This document shows, piece after piece, positions 1 through 10,037 of a stretch of 64,000 bases of DNA. The DNA is from Isoetes taiwanensis. Taxonomy: Eukaryota; Streptophyta; Lycopodiopsida; Isoetales; Isoetaceae. The stretch is from positions 4,329,461 through 4,393,460 of the forward strand of contig JAJEKV010000086.1 in the NCBI GenBank assembly GCA_021234155.1, written 5' to 3'. The translations under genes and the position numbers were made by a program. Within the stretch, counting starts at the first letter, position 1; each line of letters opens with the position of its first letter. The notes below the pieces were generated by a model. That model made no database searches. It saw only the letters and a list, made by a program, of their open reading frames with translations, and was not told the origin of the DNA.

Positions 1-1160
1 ATCTGCTGGAGTGAATACAGGATGTGGATCCTCAGCAAATGATTTGCAGAGCCTCCTAACATGTTCGGGGTTAATAACCCCGGGCGGTCATGTTAGGTGG
101 GGCCTCTTCTAGATCCCAGATAGATATTCTTCTGGTGTATGTGACTCCAAGGGGGAACATATGGCCGTGCTTTTGTATTTTCTTTAGAGTTTCCTCTGCC
201 ATTTCTTCTTCTTCATCACGGTCCATCTTTAGTTCCTCGGGCACTTGAAGATCTGCAATCTTCTGTAATTTCCTGGCCCTTATCTGTGCTTTGGTTTCTG
301 GCTTTCTCTTTGCTGGAGTGCTATCTGTTGTGGATGCTACATTTCTTACGTGCTTTGTAGCCTCCTTATTGTCACTAATAGTGCGGTCACTATCAGCAGG
401 CTTCACATCAGCAGGCTTCTCAGTGGACTTCACGGGAGAATCATGTTTGTGAGCATCAGGCTCATCCATCTTCTCATCCTTATGGTCCTCCCCTTTCTCA
501 ACGTCTCGTCCTTCTTCTTGTTCTGTCTCCCTTTGTACTTCACCACCTCCACCTGTTTTTGTTCCTTTGCCAGCTTTGGTGGCTTGTTTAGTTTTTACAC
601 ATTTTCTCTGCATCTCTCCCAGCAGCCATCTGCTATCCATTCTTCTTGGCATGTTGCCTGAGATCTTTGCTCTTACAATGTAGGACACGGAGTTTTTGGA
701 CATGTCCATTGCCGCTCGCAGAATACCGAATCCTTTGAGGATCTCTACCGTGCCTTTGATATCTGCTTGCTCTCTGGACTCATAAGATGGCAGCGGCCAA
801 CCTTTTTTCTTGGCCGACAGTGCTTGGTCCTTCATGCTGGACTCCATCATTGCGGGCTCGTATCGCCAATCCATGCAATAGAGATCAATGGTGCCGGTGG
901 ACCGATCTTCCATCGTGCAACCAAGAAAGTCAAGTCTTCCTTATTTCTTGACTTCCCTCATGTTGACAATGATGCCCATCCGGGCCGCTACCAGGCTCCT
1001 TCTTCACTTGCACCTGATTTGACAAGGAGGCAAAGTTCTCGCCTCTTGTCTCCCTTGGTTGGGTCTACTTGAAATCAAGGGTATGGCTCTAACGATCTCC
1101 ATACACCAAGACCTTCCGGTGAGGGACTATGGTCCTCGATGTCACCATTCCATTTCTTCT
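1..1160 (-). pseudogene. ParB-like gene fragment of DNA transposon copy A (cut by window edge)
   Basis: The longest open stretch is 71-913 on the minus strand. It aligns in order with the homologous gene in copy B (21572-25696): a W-C-M-E-I block near 1090, a G-I-I-V block near 950, an L-P-S-Y block near 780, a charged low-complexity linker, then P-E-E-L-K and a segment I-S-I-W-D-L-E-E-A-P. That last segment matches the start of the ParB-like domain in copy B. A one-base shift near position 80 moves the frame, after which the fragment continues through T-P-A-D at the window edge. Another frameshift and a stop lie between 950 and 1070. The methyltransferase part would lie left of position 1. 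Assignment rests on the copy A/B comparison. It is a decayed gene, not a host gene. Confidence 0.6.
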
Positions 1161-1233
1161 ACAAGACTAGCGGCTGCATGGTAAGCATGGTGAGACAAAT
1201 GGCCATGTGCTAGAAAGTTAATACAAAGAAATC

Positions 1234-1362
1234 GACATTTAGACTAAATGGCCTTGTGCCATTTAGACTAAATGGCGCAAATTTTGCTCATTTAGTCTAA
1301 ATGGCGACTTTTTTGTTCTATTATGGGTCCTTCGAAAAGCAAATGGCACGGATGTGCCATTT
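1234..1362. repeat. Palindrome cluster, copy A, intron 1 of the ParB-like gene
   Basis: Successive short palindromes share the core GCCATTT/AAATGGC. The best are 1258-1276 (arms GCCATTTAG and CTAAATGGC around one A) and 1341-1362 (arms AAATGGCAC and GTGCCATTT around GGAT). Imperfect copies lie at 1234-1252 and 1286-1306. They sit just upstream of the second exon of the minus-strand ParB-like fragment, the position where copy B has its own palindrome array (25192-25588). Function is not shown. Confidence 0.7.
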
Positions 1363-1803
1363 AGATTAAATAAACCACTGGGCCATTTGCTCTTCTATGG
1401 GTCCGCTTCTACAAGAACATGAACATACATTATGGAAATGGCGACTGGCTTATTTCATACACCGAAAGAGAAAGGCTGCTACAAGCCCACCCTCATATAA
1501 TGAAATGGCGCGGGCCAAATTTCGATTACCTAAGACACTACAAATCGATAAGAATAGAAACAATAAGCTTACTAACCCGAGCACGGCTCCTCGGATTTTG
1601 ATCAAGATTGCGCCATTGTATAAAAGTATAAATGTACAGGACCGTATAAATCCTACTCCACTTTTTTTTTTCCGAAGGCCCCGGATCAACAAAAGCTAGA
1701 GAGAGAAGATGCTTGAATAGGAGAGAGATGTAAAAAGGCTAAAGGGAAGGGCGGAAGGCGAAGGCGGAGAGAGAGAAAAGAACAATGAAATTGAAAATAA
1801 AAA

Positions 1804-2170
1804 TTGGACGGAAAGAAAAGAAAAGAAAAGTCGGGGAAAGAAAAAGTCTGGGAAAACCCTCACCGCCTTCAAATTTGCGCTTCTTGGCGCGTCGGAAATT
1901 TTAAAATTTCGATTTTTCCCGCCCGCCAGTCCGTCTCTACAAATTTTAAAAAATTTGAATTTTCCCGCCAGTCCGTTTCTCCCGCCCGTTCGCCATTATA
2001 AATTTTGAGTCATCAGCGGAGGTGTCTGCTTCACGCCCTTTGCTCAAATTTGAAATTTGAATTTGCCCTACCAGTATAATGGGCTTTTTATTGTCCTGTC
2101 GGGAGGTTCCTTAGTCGATAGCGGCGCGGTTACCCGGCTTGGCCACTTGTCTTTCTTTTTACGGCCGCTT
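1804..2170. promoter_or_regulatory. Candidate divergent promoter region of copy A
   Basis: This stretch lies between the divergent ParB-like and transposase genes of copy A. It has repeated A/T tracts followed by CCCGCC and two TTTTCCCGCC strings (about 1913-1975), which resemble plant E2F sites. The corresponding region of copy B has TTTCGCGAAA near 25765 and TTTCCCCGCC near 26149. I saw no good ORF here. Promoter function is inference from position and motif only. Confidence 0.25.
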
Positions 2171-2579
2171 AGCCCTTGTCTTCATTCTTACGGCCGCTTC
2201 CGTTCTTAGGCTCGGCTTCATTCTTGGTGCTTGGCTTCATTCTAGTGGCTTCGTCTTCATTTTTCAGCTTGTCTAGATTCTCCAGCTTGTCGGACTTGTC
2301 CAGTTTATTCAGCTTGTCCAAATTCTTGGTAGCATTCTCGATATGGCGATCAGGAAGCGTCAATGACTTCGAGGGTTAGTTGCTATTCGGTTCTAGTATG
2401 TTAAATGTTTTAGTATGTTTAATGTAGGATGTAGGATGTTAAATGTTTTAATATGTTTAAGAGTAGATCTTCTCTATCTTGTTCAGTAGATAAGTTCTCA
2501 ACAATTGATGTCTTGCTGAATCTTGTAGTAATAGGAATCCATAACTCTAGCTATTAGATATAGCATTTAGATTGAAGAT

Positions 2580-2860
2580 GCCATTTACCAGTCAATGGGG
2601 CATTTTCCTTGAAATGGAGCATTTAGCCATTTTCCTTGAAATGGAGCGGTGCGCCATTTTCCTTAGATGGCGCAGTCGCCATTTAAAAAGGAAATGGCGC
2701 TTGTTGCTCCATTTCAAGGAAAATGGCAATCGCCCCATTTCAATGAAAATGACGCTTGTTGCTCCATTTCAACGAAAATGGCCCATTGATGAGTAAATGG
2801 CGCTATTTGCCATTTAAAGGTAAATGAGCGCATTGCTCATTTTAGAAAATGGAGCAGCTA
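2580..2860. repeat. Palindrome cluster, copy A, upstream of the transposase gene
   Basis: About ten head-to-tail palindromes share the core GCCATTT/AAATGGC. Clear examples: 2651-2673 (arms GCGCCAT/ATGGCGC), 2677-2699 (CGCCATTT/AAATGGCG), 2794-2816 (TAAATGGC/GCCATTTA) and 2822-2842 (AAATGAGC/GCTCATTT). In the last one both arms carry the same change, so the palindrome is kept while its sequence differs. The cluster lies about 130 bp upstream of the first transposase-type domain, as the copy B cluster at 26919-27111 does. Confidence 0.75.
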
Positions 2861-2995
2861 CGCCATTTGTCTCATGTCGTATAATTTCTTTCGCATTTTC
2901 GCGCTATTTTTACTACGTATATGTCATCGAGGGTTGCATGTCCTTAACAAGTATATATATATATGTGTATTGATTCTCACAGGAAAAGGCCCCTG

Positions 2996-3205
2996 CGTAA
3001 CCTTGTCGATGGGGATGTGGTAGTTGCCAGGGGACATGAATTGCATAGAGGCCATCTGCATGGCAGGAACATTCCATGGAGCAATGTGGTCGGAGGTCAA
3101 GAAGCCATAGTGCCCACCCATGTGCTTCCCATTCCGTGTGAGGGAGCAGATAACATTGCTTTGGCCCGGGGGGGACATTCATCGAATGGCCTCGAAATCA
3201 AGTGA
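2996..3205 (+). pseudogene. Extra copy of the transposase N-terminal domain (copy A)
   Basis: The reading frame shows N-L-V-D-G-x-V-V-A-R-G, then L-H-G, then L-P-I-P-C-E-G-A-D-N-I. This is the pattern of a small domain found in plant CACTA-related proteins (catalogued, I believe, as DUF8039). The same order recurs at 3303-3560, so the domain has been duplicated in tandem. The end of this first copy is out of frame around 3175. It may be a duplicated 5' exon or a decayed partial gene. Confidence 0.45.
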
Positions 3206-3302
3206 AGTACTGTGAAGGAGCCCCAACTATGTCATCAGAAACGTCTGATCCTGATACCCCCAACTTGCCTAGTAGTACCTCCACAACATCATCGGGCTTC
3301 GA

Positions 3303-6300
3303 CCGCCCGGCTCCTACAAACAATGGCGACACGAGAGAATATGGTGAACCTTGTCAGTAATAATACTGTGGTTGGTAAGGGTGTCTTGGTGAATAGAACT
3401 TGCATCCATGGGAAGAATGTTGACGCACACAACGTAGCAGTGCAAGTTACCGAGGCTGTGGTACCTACACACATCCTTCCGATTCCATGTGATGGCGCTG
3501 ACAACATTGAAGAGGCTGTGGGCACGTTTATCGAATGGCCTCGGCAGGATATAAGATATCATGCCATTGATTTAGCTACTCCATCACTGACCTCGAATGT
3601 AGAATCGTAGAAAGGTCGATCTGATGAAGAAATTGATCCTACAGTGGATCTACGTACACGTTTTCCTCGTAGGATAGCATCAGATGATGATGAACCACCA
3701 CCTAGTTTCTCAAGAACCGATCTCTTGGATAAGCATTGCCACATTCTTCATGCATGTGACCGGCGTAAATATCACGGGCCATAATTGTCTTGATGATCCC
3801 CGTGGATGCTTTGTTGACGATGAATTTTTAGGAGACTCAAAGGTGGGGCTCTGTGGGAAAAGATCCTTCCCCGCACTAATTACGAGGGGATCTCAAATGT
3901 CATGCTTGTGCGTAAAGGCCGCCAGAAAATGCACTTGTACAATGGGAAAATAGCGATGTGATGCCGCAGATGGAAGGACCGTCTCACAACATCCTGCAAG
4001 CTCGAGAAGCTAAAGAAAATGAGGATATGGAAATAGAATCATTTGAGGACAACATTCAGGCTCAATTCAAACGAAAAAAGGAAGTATACTTACACACATA
4101 GGATTCCAAGACAGCCCAAGGAAAGAGCAAAGAGGAAAGGCTATGCTCCACAACTTCAATCAATAAGTTCATGAAGTCTAGTTGCTGCAAAAATACTTGC
4201 AACAAGAAACTTACCAAGCATCAAGTATGTGAATTAAGAAAAGAATTTTTATCTCAACCATACAATGCAAGGGTTACGTTTTTTTGACGCGTCTTGAGTG
4301 TGACTTACGAGAGAAGGAGAGGACGGATAGTGCTCAAGGGGATGGAATTGCATGCAGGTGGGTGGCGCATGGCTTTAGGTATCGAGTCGATCAACATTTT
4401 ACAATTGGAGAAACAGATTTGAAGCGGGTGCAAAGATAAATTTGAACATGGCAATCTTGGCTCTAAGAAGCCTAGATCTTCTACAAGCCACGAATGTGTG
4501 CTAGACAGATTCATTCAGAGAATCTTTGAAAAAAGTATTCCCCATAGGAGCAAAAAGAGGTAGAGATGATGTAAGAGAAAATGTACGGAAGCTTCCTTCC
4601 ATTCTTAATAAGAAGCTTATACATAAAGAAGTTGGTGCGGTCGTTGAAGAGCTTACGAGGGAACAATTTGTAGCCTTGAACTCTTTCTATAGTATATGGA
4701 AAAGAGAATTTCCAGATGTTAGCATTGCAAAAAATACAGCCTTCTCTAAATGCAACATCTGCGTCGTAATTAAGCAGAAGCTGGAAAAAACAAAAGATAC
4801 AAGAGAGAGACGAAATCTTGCAATTCAACGTCGGTCTCATATGCTAGAAACAACGCTCTTTGCGAGAGTCAATATTGGCATTGGAGAGCATTGTCACAGC
4901 GGTCTCCTGAAAATCATCTATGTATAATACATGATAAGATGGATCAGGTTAAGACTTTAGTGCCTAGAAGTCATCATCTAGCAAAATTTGTATGGAGAGG
5001 TGATCGCTTGAAGAGCAGTTTGACAGGAGCTTTAACTCATGGGCATGGTGGTCGTGCATATGGTCATTTCTCACTTGATTTATGGAAAGATGATTCAAAC
5101 TTCCACATTGGTTCACTTTCTAGAATATTGCATAACTTGGAATTGGTACAAGAGGACAAGATAGGTGACTTATGTGGAAGTAAGCCTGCCCAGATTGCAA
5201 ATGGATGCAAGCAAACAAGGATACCAATCCTTTGAAGAACAAACTTGCTTCTATGGCGTATATTGCCAAATGCTTCAACTACAACGAATCTGAGGTGTTC
5301 AACCCTCTCCCAAAATCTCTATTTGCAACTTGATAATGCATCGGGGCAAAACAAAAATAGGTATGTCTTTTCATACTTATCTTATTTGACTTGGCTTAAG
5401 GTCTTTGATGAGATCCAAGTGGGTTTTATGATGGTCGGCCACACCCATGATGATATTGATGCTTTATTTGGAAATTTTTCAACCTTGATGAGTTAAATTT
5501 GGATGCTTTGACACTACCGAGCTACTTTACTTGTTTAGCAAATGCAATGCAAAATCCCCAATTCCATACTTTATTGATGAAGTTCCAAATTGGAAGGATT
5601 TTGTGAAGGGATTCATCCACGATAAGAATAAGGGCCACCGTTGGGCATATCTTGAACCATTGCTCTTCAAATTTAAGATGGCAGGAGATTGGCCTGTTAT
5701 GCAATACAAAATGCGTCCTACACATAAAGAGTGGCTTCCAGCAGATTCTCCAGGAGTTAGAATGTGGAAAGAGGATGAACATGGTCAGCCAATGATACCA
5801 AGTGGTGTGCCACAAAATATTCCTCCTAGACCAACATTGAAAGATCTTCCAGGGTTGAAGGATAGCATCAACAAATACATCTCCCTATGGAAGGACATAT
5901 GTAAGAATCAAGAAACTAGCTTGTTTGCAAGGCAATACACGGCAAGTGTTGAGTATTGGAGCCAAACTTCTTATCTCTTTGGAGGATGTTGCTCGGGGCG
6001 TCCCTCAAAATGATGCATTTTGGCCACAAACAAGACAAGTTCCTCTAGAACAAACGACATTTGTTCCGTGGTCGACGATCTGCATTGGTCACCACGACCT
6101 TTACCATCTTATTGTGGCCCGGATGGCCGAAAGGTGTTACCTCTTGAAGAGTTTGATCCTCACGTACATGTGACAAAGGGTATGTTTGTTCTAGTCAGAC
6201 CTGGAGATGATAACACTGCCACTTGGTTAGGATATGCAGAGGAGAATGCTGTTCTTGATCCAGAATCTACATATTTTGGACATATTTTTGTATCGTGGTG

Positions 6301-6493
6301 GAAGCCTACTGGAGGGGACTACAAAGACTGCTTGACTAAGCGTTGGCGGCCTAATCCTTCCGATCCTTCAAGGTACGAAAATTTAGATGCCATTCATTAT
6401 GCTTGGGATGCCAATGGCAAGAGGCCGAAAACAATCCAAATTCCGAAATATATTGTAGACATGTGGAAAGACATAGCACATTGTTCATCTTAA
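3303..6493 (+). pseudogene. DDE-type transposase of DNA transposon copy A (decayed)
   Basis: The N-terminal domain (3330-3560) ends with G-T-F-I-E-W-P, like the same domain in copy B. 3610-4525 is a poorly preserved linker. From 4526 the homology to copy B is close, spread over three frames: a cysteine pair and I-H-D-K-M-D-Q near 4930, L-Q-L-D-N-A-S-G-Q-N-K-N near 5325 (aspartate codon 5332-5334) and G-H-T-H-D-D-I-D near 5440-5460. The C-terminal half (5531-6493) has F-V-S-W-W and a W-R-P-N-P motif. The D, D-N-x-x-x-x-N-K-N and G-H-T-H-x-D-I-D series is the pattern of the DUF7869 group, plausibly an RNase-H-fold DDE transposase. Several frameshifts make it non-functional, but this copy keeps the second aspartate that copy B has lost. 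Confidence 0.65.
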
Positions 6494-6628
6494 TACATGA
6501 GATCTTGTACTTGTAATACATATCTTTCATCTTAATACATAACATTACTATATTTGTGATCATATATAACGCTTACATCTTTAATATATAAATGCATACA
6601 TGATTCATAGATAAGATGGTCGAAGTGC

Positions 6629-6889
6629 TTATATGTTGAGCAGTGATTCAATCATCTTCGGATGCATAGTAGTGATCCCCGATATCTCATAGCTCATGCG
6701 CTCAGGAAGCCATATCAGATGGATCATAACACGAATTGATGCAGGGCAATGAATCTCAGCGCCCAAAGCTTTTCTTCGCAGGTAGGGATCAAGAAGAAGA
6801 TGCCTATCTAGGCAACCAACAAGATCAGAGTGGCTCATCGAGCACTTGATCGCCTCGATGTGGTGAATAGAAGAAGGAAAATAATCCAT
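6629..6889 (-). CDS. Small accessory protein 1 of copy A (86 aa, conserved in copy B)
   Basis: Intact 86-aa ORF starting M-D-Y-F-P-S-S, convergent with the transposase gene. It aligns over nearly its full length with 30180-30422 in copy B. Shared landmarks are H-H-I-E-A-I-K-C-S-M-S, D-L-V-G-C, L-D-P-Y-L, G-A-E-I-H-C-P and R-V-M-I-H-L-I-W-L-P. It also aligns more weakly with 30820-31062. Conservation between diverged copies, intact frames in three of four cases, and a matching TATA promoter argue that it is a real gene. I do not recognise the fold. There is no signal peptide or membrane segment. Confidence 0.6.
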   Translation of the reverse strand: MDYFPSSIHHIEAIKCSMSHSDLVGCLDRHLLLDPYLRRKALGAEIHCPASIRVMIHLIWLPERMSYEISGITTMHPKMIESLLNI

Positions 6890-6918
6890 GGGAGACGAAT
6901 GACCTCTAGCCCCGAATG

Positions 6919-6965
6919 GAGCTGTTTTTATAGTGAAGTAAAATTATTGATGTGAATTATTGGGG
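6919..6965 (-). promoter_or_regulatory. Conserved TATA promoter of small gene 1, copy A
   Basis: On the minus strand the block reads AATTTTACTTCACTATAAAA, with the TATA box at about 6925-6933, roughly 36-44 nt upstream of the ATG at 6889. Nearly the same block stands before the three other small ORFs (7531-7590, 30459-30510, 31098-31140). Confidence 0.55.
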
Positions 6966-7254
6966 TGGACTGTAGCGCCATCATTGAGCGTATACAAGTA
7001 TCATGTACTTTCGCATGGTATGATTCTATCATGTACTCGCATTCTATACATCAACTAATATTCACTATGCTTATATTATATATATCCTTATGGATACACA
7101 AATCATAAGTGCTTATATTATTATATCCTTAACAGTATACATATCATAGATGATTCACTGCGTCATTCTTTGCTTGACTAATATAGGTGTGATTGAAAAT
7201 AAAAGACGACTTTGCATAGTTCATAGGTACTCATGTCATTATTATATCCTTAGC

Positions 7255-7497
7255 GGATCTGATTCACTCATCATCAACATCAAGCTATTCACTCAAAGAT
7301 CTCCGATCGGGGAAGCCAATAAAGGTGGACCTTAACACGAGTGAGCTTCCGCAAGCACTCATGAGACCATCTGCTTTGGATTTGCGACCATGGATCAAGT
7401 TTGATACCATTTACGTAGCATTCACCACGGATCATTATAGCTAAGGTAGCACCGGAAGGATTGGATGTTCTCTGACGATCGTGGCAAAGGAAGCCAT
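7255..7497 (-). pseudogene. Small accessory protein 2 of copy A (frameshifted)
   Basis: The minus strand from the ATG at 7497 is related in DNA sequence to the intact 80-aa ORF at 30820-31062 of copy B. It shares the M-A-S start, the E-H block, L-D-P-W and the C-terminal R-K-L-T-R-V...Y-W-L-P block, but these are spread over more than one frame. An early stop near 7440 breaks it. The conserved TATA block lies directly upstream (7531-7540). Confidence 0.5.
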
Positions 7498-7530
7498 GGG
7501 AGATGAATGAGCTCTACCACCGGATGGGCT

Positions 7531-7590
7531 GCTTTTATAGTGAAGTAAAATTATTGATGTGAATTATTGGTGTTCATTGCCTTTATACGA
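7531..7590 (-). promoter_or_regulatory. Conserved TATA promoter of small gene 2, copy A
   Basis: Second copy of the small-gene promoter. The TATA box reads CTATAAAAGC on the minus strand (7531-7540), followed upstream by the shared AATTCACATCAATAATTTTA string. Confidence 0.5.
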
Positions 7591-8300
7591 GTACCATACA
7601 TGTATATGATCCAATAATTTCTATGTATATACTATCAATAATTTTGGTGAGTATATACCATCAATAATTTTGGTGGGTATACCATCAATAATTTTGGTGG
7701 GTATAAATATACATCAAATTGCCGAGTCGCGAAGAACATTGGCCTCCGCCTAGCTATGACTTATTATTCTCGGTCTTGAACGTGATTCTATCACTTGCAA
7801 GATGAATCATGAGGACTTCAAAGCGGTCTTGGCGAGATATACTGCTTTGAAGACCGGCTCACCATCGCTCTCAATCCTCGCCATTATCCCGATCCCGTCG
7901 ATGTTATCATCCATCTCCTGTGGAATAGGGAGTATCAAATGTTCATGATCGAAAGGATCTCTGGAGCGCCTTCTGCTAGTTCTGATCATTCAGAGTAATA
8001 GTAGAAGAATAATATTACTTGTTATCTTATTGTAATCTGGTTGTGTTAGTATACAACAGGTACACATAACCTTTTGTAATACACATAACCGTAATATAAG
8101 TAATAGTAAAATAATAGTACTTGTTATCTTATTGTAATCTGGTTGTACTCTTATTGTTATCTTATTGTAATCTTATTGTTATCAGGTATACATAACCTTT
8201 TGTAATACACATAACCATAGTATGCAACAGGTATACATAACCTTTTGTAATACACATAACCATACTATAAGTATTGAGGTATACATAACCCTCCAAGGTA
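7565..8300. repeat. AT-rich direct repeats at the right side of copy A
   Basis: Two sets of short tandem repeats. ACCATCAATAATTTTGGTG-like units recur between about 7600 and 7700. Units of TTATCTTATTGTAATC and CATAACCTTTTGTAATACAC recur between about 8015 and 8290. They may be subterminal repeats of the transposon. I could not fix its right end. Confidence 0.5.
7807..7989 (-). CDS. Hypothetical 60-aa ORF
   Basis: A short minus-strand ORF of mixed composition, with an arginine-rich start and an acidic middle (M-D-D-N-I-D-G). It lies just beyond the two small accessory genes in the same orientation and could be a third accessory gene. No counterpart was found in copy B and no family is recognised, so it may be chance. 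Confidence 0.2.
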   Translation of the reverse strand: MIRTSRRRSRDPFDHEHLILPIPQEMDDNIDGIGIMARIESDGEPVFKAVYLAKTALKSS

Positions 8301-10037
8301 TACTATATAAAAATTATTCCAACTTGTCTTCAGAATTCCAACTTTAATGAAACTCTGCTTAGAATAATCGGCCTGCATTAAGCTATCATCAGATATGAGC
8401 CTATCTTTCAAGTAAAAATGCTCCAAATGCAGAGAACTTCCAGAAGCACTTTCTGTTGTAGCATTGCGGTCATTTACAATTTAGAAGGAGAAATTAGGCC
8501 ATCATGCATTTCCCTTCTTCTTTTGGTCGTCCCACTATTGAACAATCGGCAGAAAACTACTGCCAAGCATCAAAACGACTTGCATCTGCCCTAGTCGCAA
8601 CCGCCCTAACCATATCTGCCCTAGCCGCCCTCTGCCTTCAAGACGCCCATAGCCTGCTCATCGCCATAGCATCTTCTAACGATGGGCCTTGCATCAAACC
8701 ATGGAGGCGCCACGCCCGACCCGTCCCAAGCATTTCCTTCAATACAGGAACGCAAAAGATTCCTTTCTGCTCTAAAAAAACCCAATTTCATATAATACAA
8801 GCCAAAAACCATCTAAACCATATGTAACAAACATACGGTTTCATGAACTAGCCGTTTATATTGATAAATCCATTTTATAACCTATTCTATTATGTGCTAA
8901 GTTAATTAACAAGTGTTAGCAAAAGACACACGCGACCAAAAATACGACAGCAAACAAATGACACAAGCAATAAGATAAATGTTCCTACAATCCCCTAGAG
9001 CATCGATCCTTCTGATCAGAGCCTTTTCAAGCCAATCGACCCCTCCAAGAAATCTCTTTACACAATTTGGTGACTTTTAAATCTCCTGATTTTGTTAATT
9101 TAATACTGTCATACAATTCGACTTGCTCTACTTGAATCCAAGCTTAAGCTTCTTTGTACAAGCAATTTCTACCTTTTTCCAAATGCCATAGCTACTCGAA
9201 AATACATTGGCCATGAACCTCTTATCAAAGCATACCACAATCTACTCATGGCAGTCCATGTATCTGAAATTGAATCAAAGGAAAACCCCCACCTGAGAAT
9301 TGCTTTATGTATGGACCTCCCTTGCAATTGCCTGTGCCTCAAAAAAACGGCTTCTAGCGCCAAGCATCAAATTGCAGAAGAAGATACATAGTGCAATCAA
9401 TTCTAACCGATCATCGCTACTTTTCTAGCTCTTTCATACGGATCAATTTCGGCCTGATCAAAACTAATCTGAAAACCTTATTCAAAGAACTTCTCAGTAA
9501 ACTAAAAATTAGTTGAAAGGGATTTGTGTTAACCAAGATATGCTGCTTCAAAATTTGACCAGCAAAATTGCTCAGAAATTGCTCCCGCTGCCTCCTTCCA
9601 GAAACCCTCACAGAAACCTATTCCATTTTGCTGGTAAAACAGGATCCAAAGCAGGTAAAGATATTTTCAGGCAGGAAAATAAAACAAAAACCTTTAATGC
9701 AGTCAATGGGGTAGGTCAGAACTCTCACATAAAGCAAATAAAGCAAAAGAAACCCTTCTATTCCTGGTGAATATGTGGCAGATCAGTTAGTAGTCTAGTC
9801 AGCAGCCACGTGGATAATTGATGGCCTTTGGTAAGGCATGTTATGAAAATATACCGATCCAATGAAGGAAAGGCGTTGCAAGTAAAAAGGTTCATTCTTT
9901 TCATGGAAAAATCGATCCACATGCCCACATGCAGAGGGCCAGAGTCACATGCATACTTTATTTAATTCTGTTGTTCGTGTCTGCCCAACTACTGGCCTTT
10001 TGCCATCATCCAATCCGATCTGCCAGAAACTCCGGCT
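8300..10037. other. Non-coding stretch upstream of accD
   Basis: No convincing coding region. The last ~100 bp before the accD start contain CATGC repeats and an A/T-rich CTTTATTTAAT string at about 9956-9966 that could be a TATA-like element. The rest should hold the accD promoter and possibly a 5' leader intron, but I cannot place a transcription start. Confidence 0.3.
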
